Assembly: GCA_902793325.1 (NCBI GenBank)
Contig: CADBCY010000009.1
Span: 18,172 to 82,171 of the forward strand
Origin: an uncultured Eubacteriales bacterium
GTDB taxonomy: Bacteria > Bacillota > Clostridia > Christensenellales > Aristaeellaceae
Length of the DNA: 64,000 bases
Direction of reading: 5' to 3'
Below are positions 53,629-62,359 of this stretch, piece by piece (the stretch's first letter is position 1; each line of letters starts with the position of its first letter). The notes below the pieces were generated by a model. It did no database searches and was not told the DNA's origin. It was given only the letters and a program-made list of their open reading frames with translations. Position numbers and translations under genes: made by a program.

Positions 53629-54921
53629 ATGATTGTGGAAAAGATTAAGAAGAACGGTCTTGACTCAACGTCCGAATTTACATATAATCAAAGTGACGTT
53701 GACCGGATTGTCGCTAATGCTGTTAGCCAAGCAATAAAGCAGTATGAAGGTCAACGCTCGCACCTTGATAACTGCATACGGGGCAATGAGATATCTATGC
53801 CATTATCGGAAGGAGATAATGACATGTACCATCGACAAAAACTCACGATTAACGGTGTTTCACAATGGAGAAGCTTTGGCAGTATGCAAGAATTGGTTGA
53901 TATGGTAGCAGCTGCTGTCAGAGCAGATTGTGAACAGAAGTCAAGCACAGTTCTGTTTGGTGATTATATGCTTGATTGGTACCATAAGTATAAAGAACGT
54001 ACTCTTAGTCCAGATACGCGTGAAGGGTATGTCTCCATAATGAAAAAGCGTATCCTACCTGCGATAGGGAAAACTCCTGTATCGGACATCACCGTTGCCG
54101 ACGTACAGCTGATTATGGATGGGCTAAAATCTGCTTCATATGCAAAGCAGACAAAGTCCATCATTAATCTTGTCATGGATGCCGCAATATCCGATGAGCT
54201 GTATTTTCACCCTAATCCCACGAAGGATAGGCGGATTGTGATGCCTACTACTCGTAAAGCGCGTCAACCTGTCGTAGGGGACGATCTCTCAACAATCCTT
54301 GAGTTTCTACCCAGAATGCCCATTGAATACTCCAGGATACTGGTAATGCTAATTATGACTGGATGTCGGCGTGGCGAGGCGCTTGGCGCACGATGGGAGG
54401 ATATAGATTGGGAAAGCAAAACCATTCACCTACAACGTGTTGTAAGGTTTAGACACAATCGTCCCGAAGTCAGCGAGAAAATGAAGTCGAGGGCAGCTAA
54501 TCGTACCGTATCACTTTGGGATAATTTCATTCCATTTCTTGGCCAGCCAATGGACACAGGTTATATCATTCACAGCAACGGAGAGCCTCTCACCGAAACT
54601 CAATACCGCCATCGCTGGAATGCAATCATCCGCCTGTTGAAAGAGGTCGGGCTTGAGGAACGGTTTACAGCACATCAACTTCGGCACACCTACGCAACCA
54701 TAGCTGCCAACAGTGGCAATGTGCCTCCAAAGGTACTACAGGGTATGCTCGGCCATGCCAATTTCCAGACTACCATGAATATTTATGCAGGGTTGGACAA
54801 TGATCGTGTACGAGAAAGCAGTCAACGACTCAGCAATGAGTACGCGAAGTTATCCAAAGAAAGTTGCAGCGAAATTGCAGTCAACAAAAGCTCTAAAAGT
54901 GCTGCGCCATCGGGGATTTGA
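53629..54921 (+). CDS. Tyrosine-type site-specific integrase
   Basis: The protein has 430 residues. An AP2/SAM-like N-terminal domain (VLFGDYMLDWYHKYKERTLS) is followed by the catalytic domain: Arg in MLIMTGCRRGEALGARW, HQLRHTYAT (HxxR), LGHANFQTTMNIYAGL (His and Tyr nucleophile). The start is GTG or ATG with TTGGAGGA upstream. GC content is visibly lower than its neighbours, a sign of recent transfer. Its 3' end is 66 bases from the rpsI terminator, a plausible attachment region. Confidence 0.93.
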   Translation: MIVEKIKKNGLDSTSEFTYNQSDVDRIVANAVSQAIKQYEGQRSHLDNCIRGNEISMPLSEGDNDMYHRQKLTINGVSQWRSFGSMQELVDMVAAAVRADCEQKSSTVLFGDYMLDWYHKYKERTLSPDTREGYVSIMKKRILPAIGKTPVSDITVADVQLIMDGLKSASYAKQTKSIINLVMDAAISDELYFHPNPTKDRRIVMPTTRKARQPVVGDDLSTILEFLPRMPIEYSRILVMLIMTGCRRGEALGARWEDIDWESKTIHLQRVVRFRHNRPEVSEKMKSRAANRTVSLWDNFIPFLGQPMDTGYIIHSNGEPLTETQYRHRWNAIIRLLKEVGLEERFTAHQLRHTYATIAANSGNVPPKVLQGMLGHANFQTTMNIYAGLDNDRVRESSQRLSNEYAKLSKESCSEIAVNKSSKSAAPSGI

Positions 54922-54987
54922 GACCATTTAGGACGAAAAAGAATCCCAAAAAGTTGCAGTTTTTCATTCTTCGCGGATGAAAAAAAG

Positions 54988-55022
54988 TGGGCTTTTCACT
55001 GACGACACCAGTGAAAAGCCCA
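54988..55022 (-). terminator. Rho-independent terminator of rplM-rpsI
   Basis: TGGGCTTTTCACTG and CAGTGAAAAGCCCA form a perfect 14-bp stem, followed on the minus strand by CTTTTTTTC. It is 15 bases after the rpsI stop and also faces the integrase gene. Confidence 0.88.
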
Positions 55023-55036
55023 TATTCCCAAGGCTT

Positions 55037-55429
55037 TTAGCGCTTCGAGAACTGCGGAGCCCTACGAGCTGCTTTCAGCCCGTACTTCTTGCGCTCCTTC
55101 ATGCGCGGGTCGCGGGTCAGGTAGCCGGCCTTCTTGATGGCGGGCTTCAGCTCCTCGTCGGCCTTGACCAGCGCGCGGGCGATGCCGTGGCGGATGGCGC
55201 CGGCCTGGCCGGTGAACCCGCCGCCCTTGCAGTTGACGATGACGTCCCACTTGCCCAGGGTCTCGGTGAGCACCAGGGGCTGGCGAACGACGGTCTTCAG
55301 GGTCTCATAGCCGAAGTAATCGTCCAGGGTGCGCTTGTTGATGATGATGTTGCCCTCGCCGGGGATCAGACGAACGCGGGCGATCGCCTTTTTCCTTCTG
55401 CCGACGGCATGGAAGTTCACATTACTCAT
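55037..55429 (-). CDS. rpsI: 30S ribosomal protein S9
   Basis: The protein has 130 residues. [19 protein letters not shown] at the start and the [19 protein letters not shown] / RRAPQFSKR end are diagnostic. It is full length, 18 bases after rplM. Confidence 0.98.
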   Translation of the reverse strand: MSNVNFHAVGRRKKAIARVRLIPGEGNIIINKRTLDDYFGYETLKTVVRQPLVLTETLGKWDVIVNCKGGGFTGQAGAIRHGIARALVKADEELKPAIKKAGYLTRDPRMKERKKYGLKAARRAPQFSKR

Positions 55430-55447
55430 TTTTCGTCCTCCTCCCTG

Positions 55448-55876
55448 TTACAGCTTCAGTTCTTCGGGCTTCTGCGCCTGCTGGTTGTGCTCGGGGCCGG
55501 CGTACACGAACAGCTTCTTCGCCATCTTGTAGCCCAGGGGGCCCTTCGGCAGCATGCGGCGGACCGCCTCGCGGAACGCGAATTCGCTCTTGTTGGCCAT
55601 CAGCTTGCGATAGGGAATCTCCTTCAGGCCGCCCGGATAGCCGGTGTGATAGCGGTACATTTTGTCATCCAGCTTCTTGCCGGTGAGGACGAGCTTGTCG
55701 GCGTTGACGACGATGATATAGTCGCCGCAGTCGCAGTGGGGCGTGAAGGTGGGCTTGTGCTTGCCGCGCAGCATGGAAGCGACCTGGGAAGCCAGGCGGC
55801 CGAAGACCATGCCCTCCGCGTCGATGACGTACCACTTACGCTCGACGTTCTGGGGATTCGCCATATAAGTACTCAC
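55448..55876 (-). CDS. rplM: 50S ribosomal protein L13
   Basis: The protein has 142 residues. The start is GTG at 55876, chosen for GGAGG 9 bases upstream and the normal family length. [37 protein letters not shown] and [10 protein letters not shown] are canonical. Confidence 0.97.
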   Translation of the reverse strand: MSTYMANPQNVERKWYVIDAEGMVFGRLASQVASMLRGKHKPTFTPHCDCGDYIIVVNADKLVLTGKKLDDKMYRYHTGYPGGLKEIPYRKLMANKSEFAFREAVRRMLPKGPLGYKMAKKLFVYAGPEHNQQAQKPEELKL

Positions 55877-55980
55877 GAGTATTTCCCTCCAAATATCGAT
55901 CAATGCTTTTGCAAAAGTGTGGTCAGTACCCTTGCAGCCATGTCTCGCCCGGGGCTAGTGAGCGGATTGACACAAGTTGT

Positions 55981-56009
55981 ATTATACCGCCATTCTCACC
56001 CCGCGTCAA
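55981..56009 (-). promoter_or_regulatory. Promoter of rplM-rpsI
   Basis: On the minus strand TTGACG (56004-56009) and TATAAT (55981-55986) are 17 bases apart. The leader to the GTG is about 98 bases and contains a TTTTGCAAAA dyad near 55908. It could hold an L13 autoregulatory structure, which I cannot fold by eye. Confidence 0.75.
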
Positions 56010-56051
56010 CAGGATTTTCGATGGATTCGCAGAATTTAACAGGAGCTTTCC

Positions 56052-57080
56052 CTATTGCCGTTCGAGCCGCGCGGCGACGGCCGCCACGCCCAGCGCGGTG
56101 AGCCATCCCACGGCGGGATACGCGCGCTCCATCGCGCCGTCCATGCCGCGCGTCAGCGCGAGCGCCGCCGCCAGCGCCAGCAGCATGACGCCCGCCGCGC
56201 GCTCCGGGCCGCCGGCCTCCAGCTTGCGCAGCAGCGCGCCCAGTGTGGCCGCCAGTGTGCCGACGGCGCACAGGAACGAAAACAGCGCGCACAGCCAGAA
56301 GCCGGCGATTCCCCAGCGCGACGCCAGGATCACCGCGGGCAGCGCCTGCCCCAGCAGTTGCCGACCGCCGCGCAGTATGGCCCCGTTCGCGCAGGCCAGC
56401 AGCAGCGCCATCAACCCGCCGCCCCAGAGCCCGACGCGCGCAGGGTCCACGCGGCTCCCGGAAAAGCGCAGCAGGCAGTCGCCGCCCACCGAAGCGTTGA
56501 GCGCCGCGTACATCGCCGCCAGCAGCACGGCCGCGCCCGCCGAGTTCTCCAGCGCCAGCTCCGTCTCCGCCCGTGTGTAGACGCGCACCGGCCGGGGATC
56601 GAGCGCCAGCCCCGCGTACAGCCCCACTCCGACGACGGCCGTGACCAGCCCCAGCGCGGGCATCGCCTCCGGGTAGGCCAGGCACAGCCCCAGCGCCGCC
56701 GCGAGTCCCAGCGCCATGCCCCACGCGCCGCCGTGCTGTACCGGCAGCGTCAGCGCGCCGGTCTCTCCCGCGCTCACCAGCATCACCGCCGCGGTCAGGC
56801 TCATCAGCACGCCGTGCAGCGCGCTCGCCGCCGCGCCGGTCCCGCGGCCCAGGAGCCTGCGCAGGAACGCGCCCGGCGTCCGCCCGCCCGTGCGCATCGC
56901 GCAGCGGCACAGCGCCGAGGCCAGCAGGCCGTAGCACACCGCGGCAAAGACAATCCCCAGCCAGGACATCGCGCCCAACTGCGCGAAGAACAGCACCAGC
57001 TCCCGCCCCGAGGCATAGCCCGCGCCCGCCGTCGCCGCCACCGCCGCCAGCGCGGCGCGGCGCTCCCCGCCATGGTCCAT
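56052..57080 (-). CDS. YkvI-like integral membrane protein
   Basis: The protein has 342 residues; the ATG at 57080 follows GGAGG. It has ten or so hydrophobic segments, beginning AAVAATAGAGYASGRELVLFF, which resembles the unwound first helix of LeuT-fold carriers (YkvI and spore-germination permease relatives). It is very rich in Ala, Gly and Leu. The substrate is unknown. Confidence 0.75.
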   Translation of the reverse strand: MDHGGERRAALAAVAATAGAGYASGRELVLFFAQLGAMSWLGIVFAAVCYGLLASALCRCAMRTGGRTPGAFLRRLLGRGTGAAASALHGVLMSLTAAVMLVSAGETGALTLPVQHGGAWGMALGLAAALGLCLAYPEAMPALGLVTAVVGVGLYAGLALDPRPVRVYTRAETELALENSAGAAVLLAAMYAALNASVGGDCLLRFSGSRVDPARVGLWGGGLMALLLACANGAILRGGRQLLGQALPAVILASRWGIAGFWLCALFSFLCAVGTLAATLGALLRKLEAGGPERAAGVMLLALAAALALTRGMDGAMERAYPAVGWLTALGVAAVAARLERQ

Positions 57081-57194
57081 GAAAGCCCTCCTTCGCCCGC
57101 GGTCTTCCTTCATTATATGTGCGCTTTCGCCGCGCCATGTGCCCGCCGCGCCGCATTCTCCGCCGGGAAATAGCCTAAAATTAACTTGCGCCTG

Positions 57195-57338
57195 TTGCCA
57201 AGGCCGGGGCGATTGTGTTATAATTCTTCGGTAAAACGCACTTTTGCCGATTTGTCCGGCGGTTGACCGTAGGGCGCAAGCTCATGGTGCCGGCCAAAGT
57301 TGAAGCAAAAGGTGGAAAAAACAAGGAGGTAGACCCCA
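57195..57338 (+). promoter_or_regulatory. rpsB promoter and leader
   Basis: TTGCCA (57195-57200) and TATAAT (57219-57224) are 18 bases apart. The untranslated leader of about 105 bases ends in AAGGAGG at 57324 and contains short complementary GCCG/CGGC segments. It is a candidate S2 autoregulatory leader. Confidence 0.6.
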
Positions 57339-58061
57339 ATGGCAGTTATTTCCATGAAGCAGCTGCTGGAGGCTGGCGTCCACTTCGGCCACCAGACCCG
57401 CCGCTGGAACCCCAAGATGGCTCCGTACATCTTCACCGAGCGCAACGGCATCTACATCATCGATCTGCAGAAGACCGTCCGCAAGATCGACGAGGCGTAC
57501 ATGTTCGTGCGCGACCTGGCGCTGGAGGGCAAGTCCCTGCTGTTCGTCGGCACCAAGAAGCAGGCCCAGGAGTCCATCGAGACCGAGGCGAAGCGCTGCG
57601 GCATGTTCTACGTCAACAACCGCTGGCTGGGCGGCACGCTGACCAACTTCCGCACCATGCAGACCCGCATCAAGCGCCTGAACGACATCGACGCGATGGA
57701 GAAGAACGGCCAGTTCGACGTCCTGCCCAAGAAGGAAGTCATCAAGCTGTGCGCCGAGCGCGAAAAGCTGCTGAAGAACCTGGGCGGCATCCGCGAGATG
57801 AAGAAGCTCCCCGGCGCGCTGTTCATCGTCGATCCCCGCAAGGAGCGCATCGCCGTGGCCGAGGCCCGCACGCTGGGCATCCCGATCGTGGCGATCGTCG
57901 ACACCAACTGCGACCCCGATGAGATCGATTACGTCATCCCCGGCAACGACGACGCCATCCGCGCCGTGAAGCTGATCGCCGGCAAGCTGGCCGACGCCGT
58001 GCTGGAAGGCAAGCAGGGCGAGCAGACCGAGGACGAGGCCGCCGCGCCCGTCGAGGCGTAA
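57339..58061 (+). CDS. rpsB: 30S ribosomal protein S2
   Basis: The protein has 240 residues. [30 protein letters not shown] and [28 protein letters not shown] are diagnostic. It is the first gene of rpsB-tsf-pyrH. The acidic C-terminus is normal. Confidence 0.98.
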   Translation: MAVISMKQLLEAGVHFGHQTRRWNPKMAPYIFTERNGIYIIDLQKTVRKIDEAYMFVRDLALEGKSLLFVGTKKQAQESIETEAKRCGMFYVNNRWLGGTLTNFRTMQTRIKRLNDIDAMEKNGQFDVLPKKEVIKLCAEREKLLKNLGGIREMKKLPGALFIVDPRKERIAVAEARTLGIPIVAIVDTNCDPDEIDYVIPGNDDAIRAVKLIAGKLADAVLEGKQGEQTEDEAAAPVEA

Positions 58062-58171
58062 GCAAATCTCCCGATTCATGCGGCATCTGACAGCGGGTGC
58101 CGCGTGATTCACGTCATGGACCCATCGCGGAGCGCACCGCTCCCCCACAATATGTTTAGGAGGAATTTCCA

Positions 58172-59095
58172 ATGCCCAACTTTTCCGCCAAGGACGTTAT
58201 GGATCTGCGCGGCCGCACCGGCTGCGGTATGATGGATTGCAAGAAGGCCCTGACCGAGTGCGACGGCGACATTGAGAAGGCCATTGACTACCTGCGCGAG
58301 AAGGGCCTGGCCAAGGCCGCCAAGAAGCAGAGCCGCATCGCGGCCGAGGGTCTGGTGAGCAGCTACATCTGCACCAAGTGCGGCACCGGCGCGCTGGTGG
58401 AAGTGAACTGCGAGACCGACTTCGTGGCCAACACCCCCGAGTTCAAGCAGATGGTCAACGACATCGCCCAGCAGATCGTGCTCGGCAATCCCGCCGACGT
58501 CGAGGCCCTGCTGGCCCAGAAGTACCTGGACACCGACCAGACCGTGGCCGACGTCGTCACCGAGAAGACCGCCAAGATCGGCGAGAAGATCTCCGTGCGT
58601 CGCTTCGCCCGCTATGAGTGCGGCGAGAACGGCTTCGTGGACAGCTACATCCACATGGGCGGCAAGGTCGGCGTACTGGTCAAGGCCCAGGTGCCCGCGG
58701 TCGACGACACCGTGAAGGAAGTGCTGCACGACGTGGCGCTGCAGATCGCGGCGGCCTCCCCCGTGGCCCCCGAGTACGTGACCCGCGACCAGGTCAACCC
58801 CGACCACCTGAACCACGAGACCGAGATCCTGGCGGCGCAGGCCCGCAACGAGGGCAAGCCCGAGCAGATCATCGAGAAGATGGTCCAGGGCCGCATCCAG
58901 AAGTTCTACAAGGAAGTCTGCCTGGTGGAGCAGGTGTTCGTCAAGGACGGCGAGACCCCTGTGGGCAAGATGATCGAGAAGAAGGTCCCCGGCATGAAGA
59001 TCCTGGAGTTCACCCGCTACAAGATGGGCGACGGCCTGGAGAAGAAGGTCAGCGACCTGGCGGCCGAGGTCGCCGAGCAGATCGCCAGGAAGTAA
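58172..59095 (+). CDS. tsf: Elongation factor Ts
   Basis: The protein has 307 residues. KDVMDLRGRTGCGMMDCKKAL and TDFVANTPEFKQMVNDIAQQI are canonical. The usual Asp-Phe-Val exchange motif is present. TAGGAGGAA precedes the ATG. Confidence 0.98.
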   Translation: MPNFSAKDVMDLRGRTGCGMMDCKKALTECDGDIEKAIDYLREKGLAKAAKKQSRIAAEGLVSSYICTKCGTGALVEVNCETDFVANTPEFKQMVNDIAQQIVLGNPADVEALLAQKYLDTDQTVADVVTEKTAKIGEKISVRRFARYECGENGFVDSYIHMGGKVGVLVKAQVPAVDDTVKEVLHDVALQIAAASPVAPEYVTRDQVNPDHLNHETEILAAQARNEGKPEQIIEKMVQGRIQKFYKEVCLVEQVFVKDGETPVGKMIEKKVPGMKILEFTRYKMGDGLEKKVSDLAAEVAEQIARK

Positions 59096-59105
59096 ACGAT
59101 TGATC

Positions 59106-59138
59106 AAAAGGGAACGTGTTCGCGCGTTCCCTTTTTTT
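59106..59138 (+). terminator. Rho-independent terminator after tsf
   Basis: GGGAACG and CGTTCCC with an 8-base loop are flanked by A4 and a T7 run, 10 bases after the tsf stop. pyrH may therefore be partly uncoupled. Confidence 0.9.
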
Positions 59139-59191
59139 GCAGGCCATGCCTGCGCCCATTCCATGAAATCCCCATCGAAAGGACGATTCAC

Positions 59192-59911
59192 ATGTACAAG
59201 CGCATCATCCTCAAGCTGAGCGGCGAAACGCTGGCCCCGGTCAGGGTCTCCGCCGACAATCCCTCCCACAGCTTCGACGCCGCCCGCGTGGACCGCGCGG
59301 CAAAGGCCATCGTCGACCTGGCAAACCTGGGCGTTCAGGTGGGCGTGATCATGGGCGGCGGCAACATCTGGCGCGGCCGCTTCACCGACGCCATGAACCC
59401 CGTCATCGCCGACCAGATGGGCATGCTGGCCACCATCGTCAACGCCCTGGCGGTGCAGGACGCCATCCAGCGGCTGGGCCGCGGCGCGGTGGTGTTCACC
59501 GCCCAGGAGATGACCCGCTTTGCCGACCTCTACCGCGCCGACCGCGCCGTCGCCGCCATGGAGCGCGGCGACATCGCGCTGCTGGCGGGCGGCAGCGGCA
59601 ACCCCTTCTGCACCACCGACTTCGCCGCCGCGCTGCGCGGCGCCGAGCTGAAGGCCGACGCGGTGTTCAAGGGCACCACGGTGGACGGCGTGTACGACTC
59701 CGACCCCCGCAAGAACCCCGACGCAAAGCTGATCCGCGACATCACCTATCAGGAGGCCATCGACCGCGACCTGCGCGTGATGGACCCCTCCGCCTTCCAG
59801 CTTTGCAAGGAGCAGCGCGTTCCGGTCATCCGCGTGTTCAACATGGACGACCTGGACAACATCCTCCGCGCCGCCCGCGGCGAGGACATCGGCACGGTGG
59901 CGCACCTCTGA
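59192..59911 (+). CDS. pyrH: Uridylate kinase (UMP kinase)
   Basis: The protein has 239 residues. YKRIILKLSGETLAP, GVIMGGGNIWRGR, GSGNPFCTTDFAAALR and KGTTVDGVYDSDPRKNP are diagnostic. It makes UDP from UMP and ATP. The normal next gene, frr, is absent; a convergent capA-like gene lies downstream. Confidence 0.97.
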   Translation: MYKRIILKLSGETLAPVRVSADNPSHSFDAARVDRAAKAIVDLANLGVQVGVIMGGGNIWRGRFTDAMNPVIADQMGMLATIVNALAVQDAIQRLGRGAVVFTAQEMTRFADLYRADRAVAAMERGDIALLAGGSGNPFCTTDFAAALRGAELKADAVFKGTTVDGVYDSDPRKNPDAKLIRDITYQEAIDRDLRVMDPSAFQLCKEQRVPVIRVFNMDDLDNILRAARGEDIGTVAHL

Positions 59912-59926
59912 CGCGCGCCCGCAGCA

Positions 59927-59986
59927 GATCCCCCGCGGCGCGCGGGACGGCCTTCAACGCCGTCCCGCCGCCGCGGGGGATCTTTG
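59927..59986 (+). terminator. Terminator after pyrH
   Basis: GATCCCCCGCGGCG and CGCCGCGGGGGATC flank a second internal stem (GGGACGGC / GCCGTCCC), giving a long GC-rich hairpin followed by TTTGC. It separates the convergent pyrH and capA-like genes. Confidence 0.75.
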
Positions 59987-60012
59987 CTTGCCCGCTTCCG
60001 CCCGGAAACGCA

Positions 60013-61248
60013 CTATTCCTTTAGCTCGGCGATCTCCGCGCCAATCAGCTTTCTCAGCTCCTTGGCGCTGACGTACATGTCGTTGGCGACGTAGAGCGGC
60101 ATACCCGCGGGCGGGTCGTCGGCGTGCTTCAGCGAGGGCAATACCTGTATGCCGTCGTCGCCGCCGTGACGCCAGCAGAAGGTGGGCACGTAGGCGGCGT
60201 CCCGCACCTGGATGCCGCCCTGCTGATCCTCCAGCAGCGTGAATTGCAGGATGATGCCCGCATTGGTGTAGGGCTTGACCTGGTTGCTGCAAAAGTTGCC
60301 CAGGCTGTAGGCGACCAACCCCGTCCGCGCGCCGCCGTCGGCCTCCACGGTGAGGTATTCCACCGGCTGCACCACGTGCGGATGGCTGCCCAGGATCACG
60401 TCCACCCCGGCGGCGATCATATCCTTCGCCGTGGCGACGGTGCCCGCCGAGGGCGTGCGCTGGTACTCGTAGTCCCAGTGGACGACGGCGATCACGACCT
60501 CCGCGCCCGCCGCCCGCAGCTTCGCCGCCTCGGCGATCCAGTCCATGTCGCGGAGGTAGTTCACGCCGTAGCTTCGCGCCTCGGGGCTGCCGCCCTCCAT
60601 GCCGTTGGTGCCCGCGGTGCAGCATATAAAGCCGATGGCGATGCCGTTCACCTCGACGACCACCGGCACCTCCCGCTCCTCGGGCGTGCGGTTCGATCCG
60701 CCGTGGGCGAAGCCCCACGCCTCCACCCTGTCCGCCGTCTGGCACATGCCCGCAAAGCGGCGGTCCAGCATGTGGTTGTTCGCCAGCGTCAGGAAGTCCA
60801 CGCCCGCATCCTTCAGCGCGTCCAGCATGGCCTCCGGCGCGTTGAACAGCGGAAAGCCGGAATACGCCTGCCCGCCGACCTGCCCTATGCTCGTCTCTAG
60901 GTTGGCGATGGTGTAGTCCGCCGCCGCCAGCGAATCCGCCGCCAGCGCGTACTGGGGGTGGTAGTCGTAGCTGCCGTCGCTCCTGCGCGCGTAGCGGAGC
61001 TGGCGGTCGTGGCTCATCACGTCCCCCACCGCCCGGATCACCGCCCGCCGCAGGGGCACGTCCAGGATCTCCTCGTCCGGCGGCGCGGTGGGCATGTCGG
61101 CGTTGGTCAACAGCTCGTCCGGCGGCACCGTGGCCATGCCGGCGCCGAACATCGGCTCGTCCGGCGGCACCGTGGCCATCGGCTCCGCCTGCGCCGACAG
61201 CAGCAGAAACAGCATCAGCAGCGCGACGACCCGCGTAAGCCTCCTCAT
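60013..61248 (-). CDS. CapA-family (PGA_cap) metallophosphatase-like protein
   Basis: The protein has 411 residues with a signal peptide at 1-20. Residues 21-60 hold three near-identical units around TVPPDE (ATVPPDEPMFGAG, ATVPPDELLTNAD, PTAPPDEEILD). The PGA_cap domain follows: AVIRAVGDVMSHD, YTIANLETSIG, LTLANNHMLDR, VIAVVHWDYEYQ and DVILGSHPHVVQPVEY. It acts outside the cell. The family includes poly-gamma-glutamate synthesis proteins, but most members have unknown substrates. Its ATG overlaps the Crp-like gene stop. Confidence 0.88.
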   Translation of the reverse strand: MRRLTRVVALLMLFLLLSAQAEPMATVPPDEPMFGAGMATVPPDELLTNADMPTAPPDEEILDVPLRRAVIRAVGDVMSHDRQLRYARRSDGSYDYHPQYALAADSLAAADYTIANLETSIGQVGGQAYSGFPLFNAPEAMLDALKDAGVDFLTLANNHMLDRRFAGMCQTADRVEAWGFAHGGSNRTPEEREVPVVVEVNGIAIGFICCTAGTNGMEGGSPEARSYGVNYLRDMDWIAEAAKLRAAGAEVVIAVVHWDYEYQRTPSAGTVATAKDMIAAGVDVILGSHPHVVQPVEYLTVEADGGARTGLVAYSLGNFCSNQVKPYTNAGIILQFTLLEDQQGGIQVRDAAYVPTFCWRHGGDDGIQVLPSLKHADDPPAGMPLYVANDMYVSAKELRKLIGAEIAELKE

Positions 61249-61925
61249 CGTCGCTCCGCCTCCCCCTTCAGCAGCCGGAAGCTGCTGCGCTCGCTCTCCA
61301 GCACGCCCTCGCGGCGCAGCCGTCCGATCTCCGCGGACAGCGCGCTACGCTCCACGCCCAGGTAGTCCGCCAATCCCTGCCGGTCCAGCGGAATGGTGAA
61401 GCGCGACGACCCCGCCTGCCCGGCCTGGGCCGTCAGGTACGCCAGCAGCTTCTCCCGGGTCGTGCGCCGCCCGGTGATCTCCAGCTTCCGGTTGAGCTGC
61501 AGATTCTTCGCGGCGATGGCCTTCAGCAGGTTCATCACCATGCGGTTGTGGAATTCGCAGGCGTTGGAGCACGTCTCGGTGATGCGCCGCAGCCGGATCA
61601 GCAGCACCTCGGCGTCCTTCGTCGCCTCCACCGTCACCGGCATGCGCTCCACGCCCGCGCAGGCGAAGGTCTCGCCGAACAGCTCGCCGGGCGACAGCAC
61701 CGCCCGGATGGTCCGGTTGCCGTAGAAGTCGTCCCGCACCACCTGCGCCTCGCCGCTGAGCAGTATGCCCACGCGGTCGGCGGGACCGCCCTCCGGGAAG
61801 ATCGCCTCGCCCCGCGCCGCGCGCCGCACCCGCGCGTCCAGGCAACCCAGCATGGCGCGGATGTCGCCCGCGTCGATCCCCGCGAACAGCGGGCAGGACC
61901 GCAGGATATCGTATTGTTCCGCCAT
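61245..61925 (-). CDS. Crp/Fnr family transcriptional regulator
   Basis: The protein has 226 residues; the start at MAEQYDIL follows GGGAGG. The cyclic-nucleotide-like beta roll is residues 10-130 (IFPEGGPADRVGILLSGEAQV, GELFGETFACAG). The C-terminal winged helix is IPLDRQGLADYLGVERSALSAEIGRL. It has Cys11 and Cys27 near the N-terminus and a Cys-rich ETCSNACEFHNR in the dimer helix; some redox or NO sensors have similar features. It probably binds the palindrome at 61937 and controls itself and the divergent zinc-ribbon/ferredoxin genes. Confidence 0.92.
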   Translation of the reverse strand: MAEQYDILRSCPLFAGIDAGDIRAMLGCLDARVRRAARGEAIFPEGGPADRVGILLSGEAQVVRDDFYGNRTIRAVLSPGELFGETFACAGVERMPVTVEATKDAEVLLIRLRRITETCSNACEFHNRMVMNLLKAIAAKNLQLNRKLEITGRRTTREKLLAYLTAQAGQAGSSRFTIPLDRQGLADYLGVERSALSAEIGRLRREGVLESERSSFRLLKGEAERR

Positions 61926-61936
61926 TTTTCCTCCCG

Positions 61937-61996
61937 ATGTTGGAAATCCAACATACCTTTCGCTCCCAGTATAGTAGAATATGCGCGTAAAGTCAA
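61937..61996 (-). promoter_or_regulatory. Promoter of the Crp-like gene with perfect 18-bp palindrome
   Basis: On the minus strand TTGACT (61991-61996) and TATACT (61968-61973) are 17 bases apart. ATGTTGGA and TCCAACAT around AA (61937-61954) form a perfect palindrome just after the expected start point, 12 bases before the ATG. The position suits autorepression. The arms differ from the TGTGA (Crp) and TTGAT (Fnr) consensus. Confidence 0.75.
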
Positions 61997-62043
61997 GGCG
62001 TTGAACGCGCTTCCCATACGGGACGGAAAAAGGAGTCGTGAAC

Positions 62044-62343
62044 ATGGTATTGGACGGCTGTCAGGGCAAGCCACGCACCCCCACGCTGGAAGAAAAGCGC
62101 TGTCCGCGCTGCGGCGCGATCGTGGAGGTCTTCTCCACCGACACCGAGGTCGCCTGCGACAGGTGCGGCCAGGTGGTGTACAACGACGCGCTGAGCTGCG
62201 TGCAGTGGTGCGAATACGCCCGCAAGTGCGTGGGCGACGAGATGTACGAGCACATGATGGAGGTCGCGCGCCGCCAGAAGGAGCGCGCCCAGGCCGAGCG
62301 CGCCGCCCGGCGCGAGGCAAAGCTCCGGTCGGGAAGGCCATAG
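62044..62343 (+). CDS. Small zinc-ribbon protein
   Basis: The protein has 99 residues; AAGGAG lies 9 bases upstream of ATG 62044. RCPRCGAIVEVFSTDTEVAC and DRCGQVV form a CxxC/CxxC knuckle, followed by SCVQWCEYARKCVGDEMYE and a basic coiled tail. It is divergent from the Crp-like gene and leads the ferredoxin gene by 16 bases. No function is known to me. Confidence 0.82.
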   Translation: MVLDGCQGKPRTPTLEEKRCPRCGAIVEVFSTDTEVACDRCGQVVYNDALSCVQWCEYARKCVGDEMYEHMMEVARRQKERAQAERAARREAKLRSGRP

Positions 62344-62359
62344 AATGGGAGGAAGGAAC

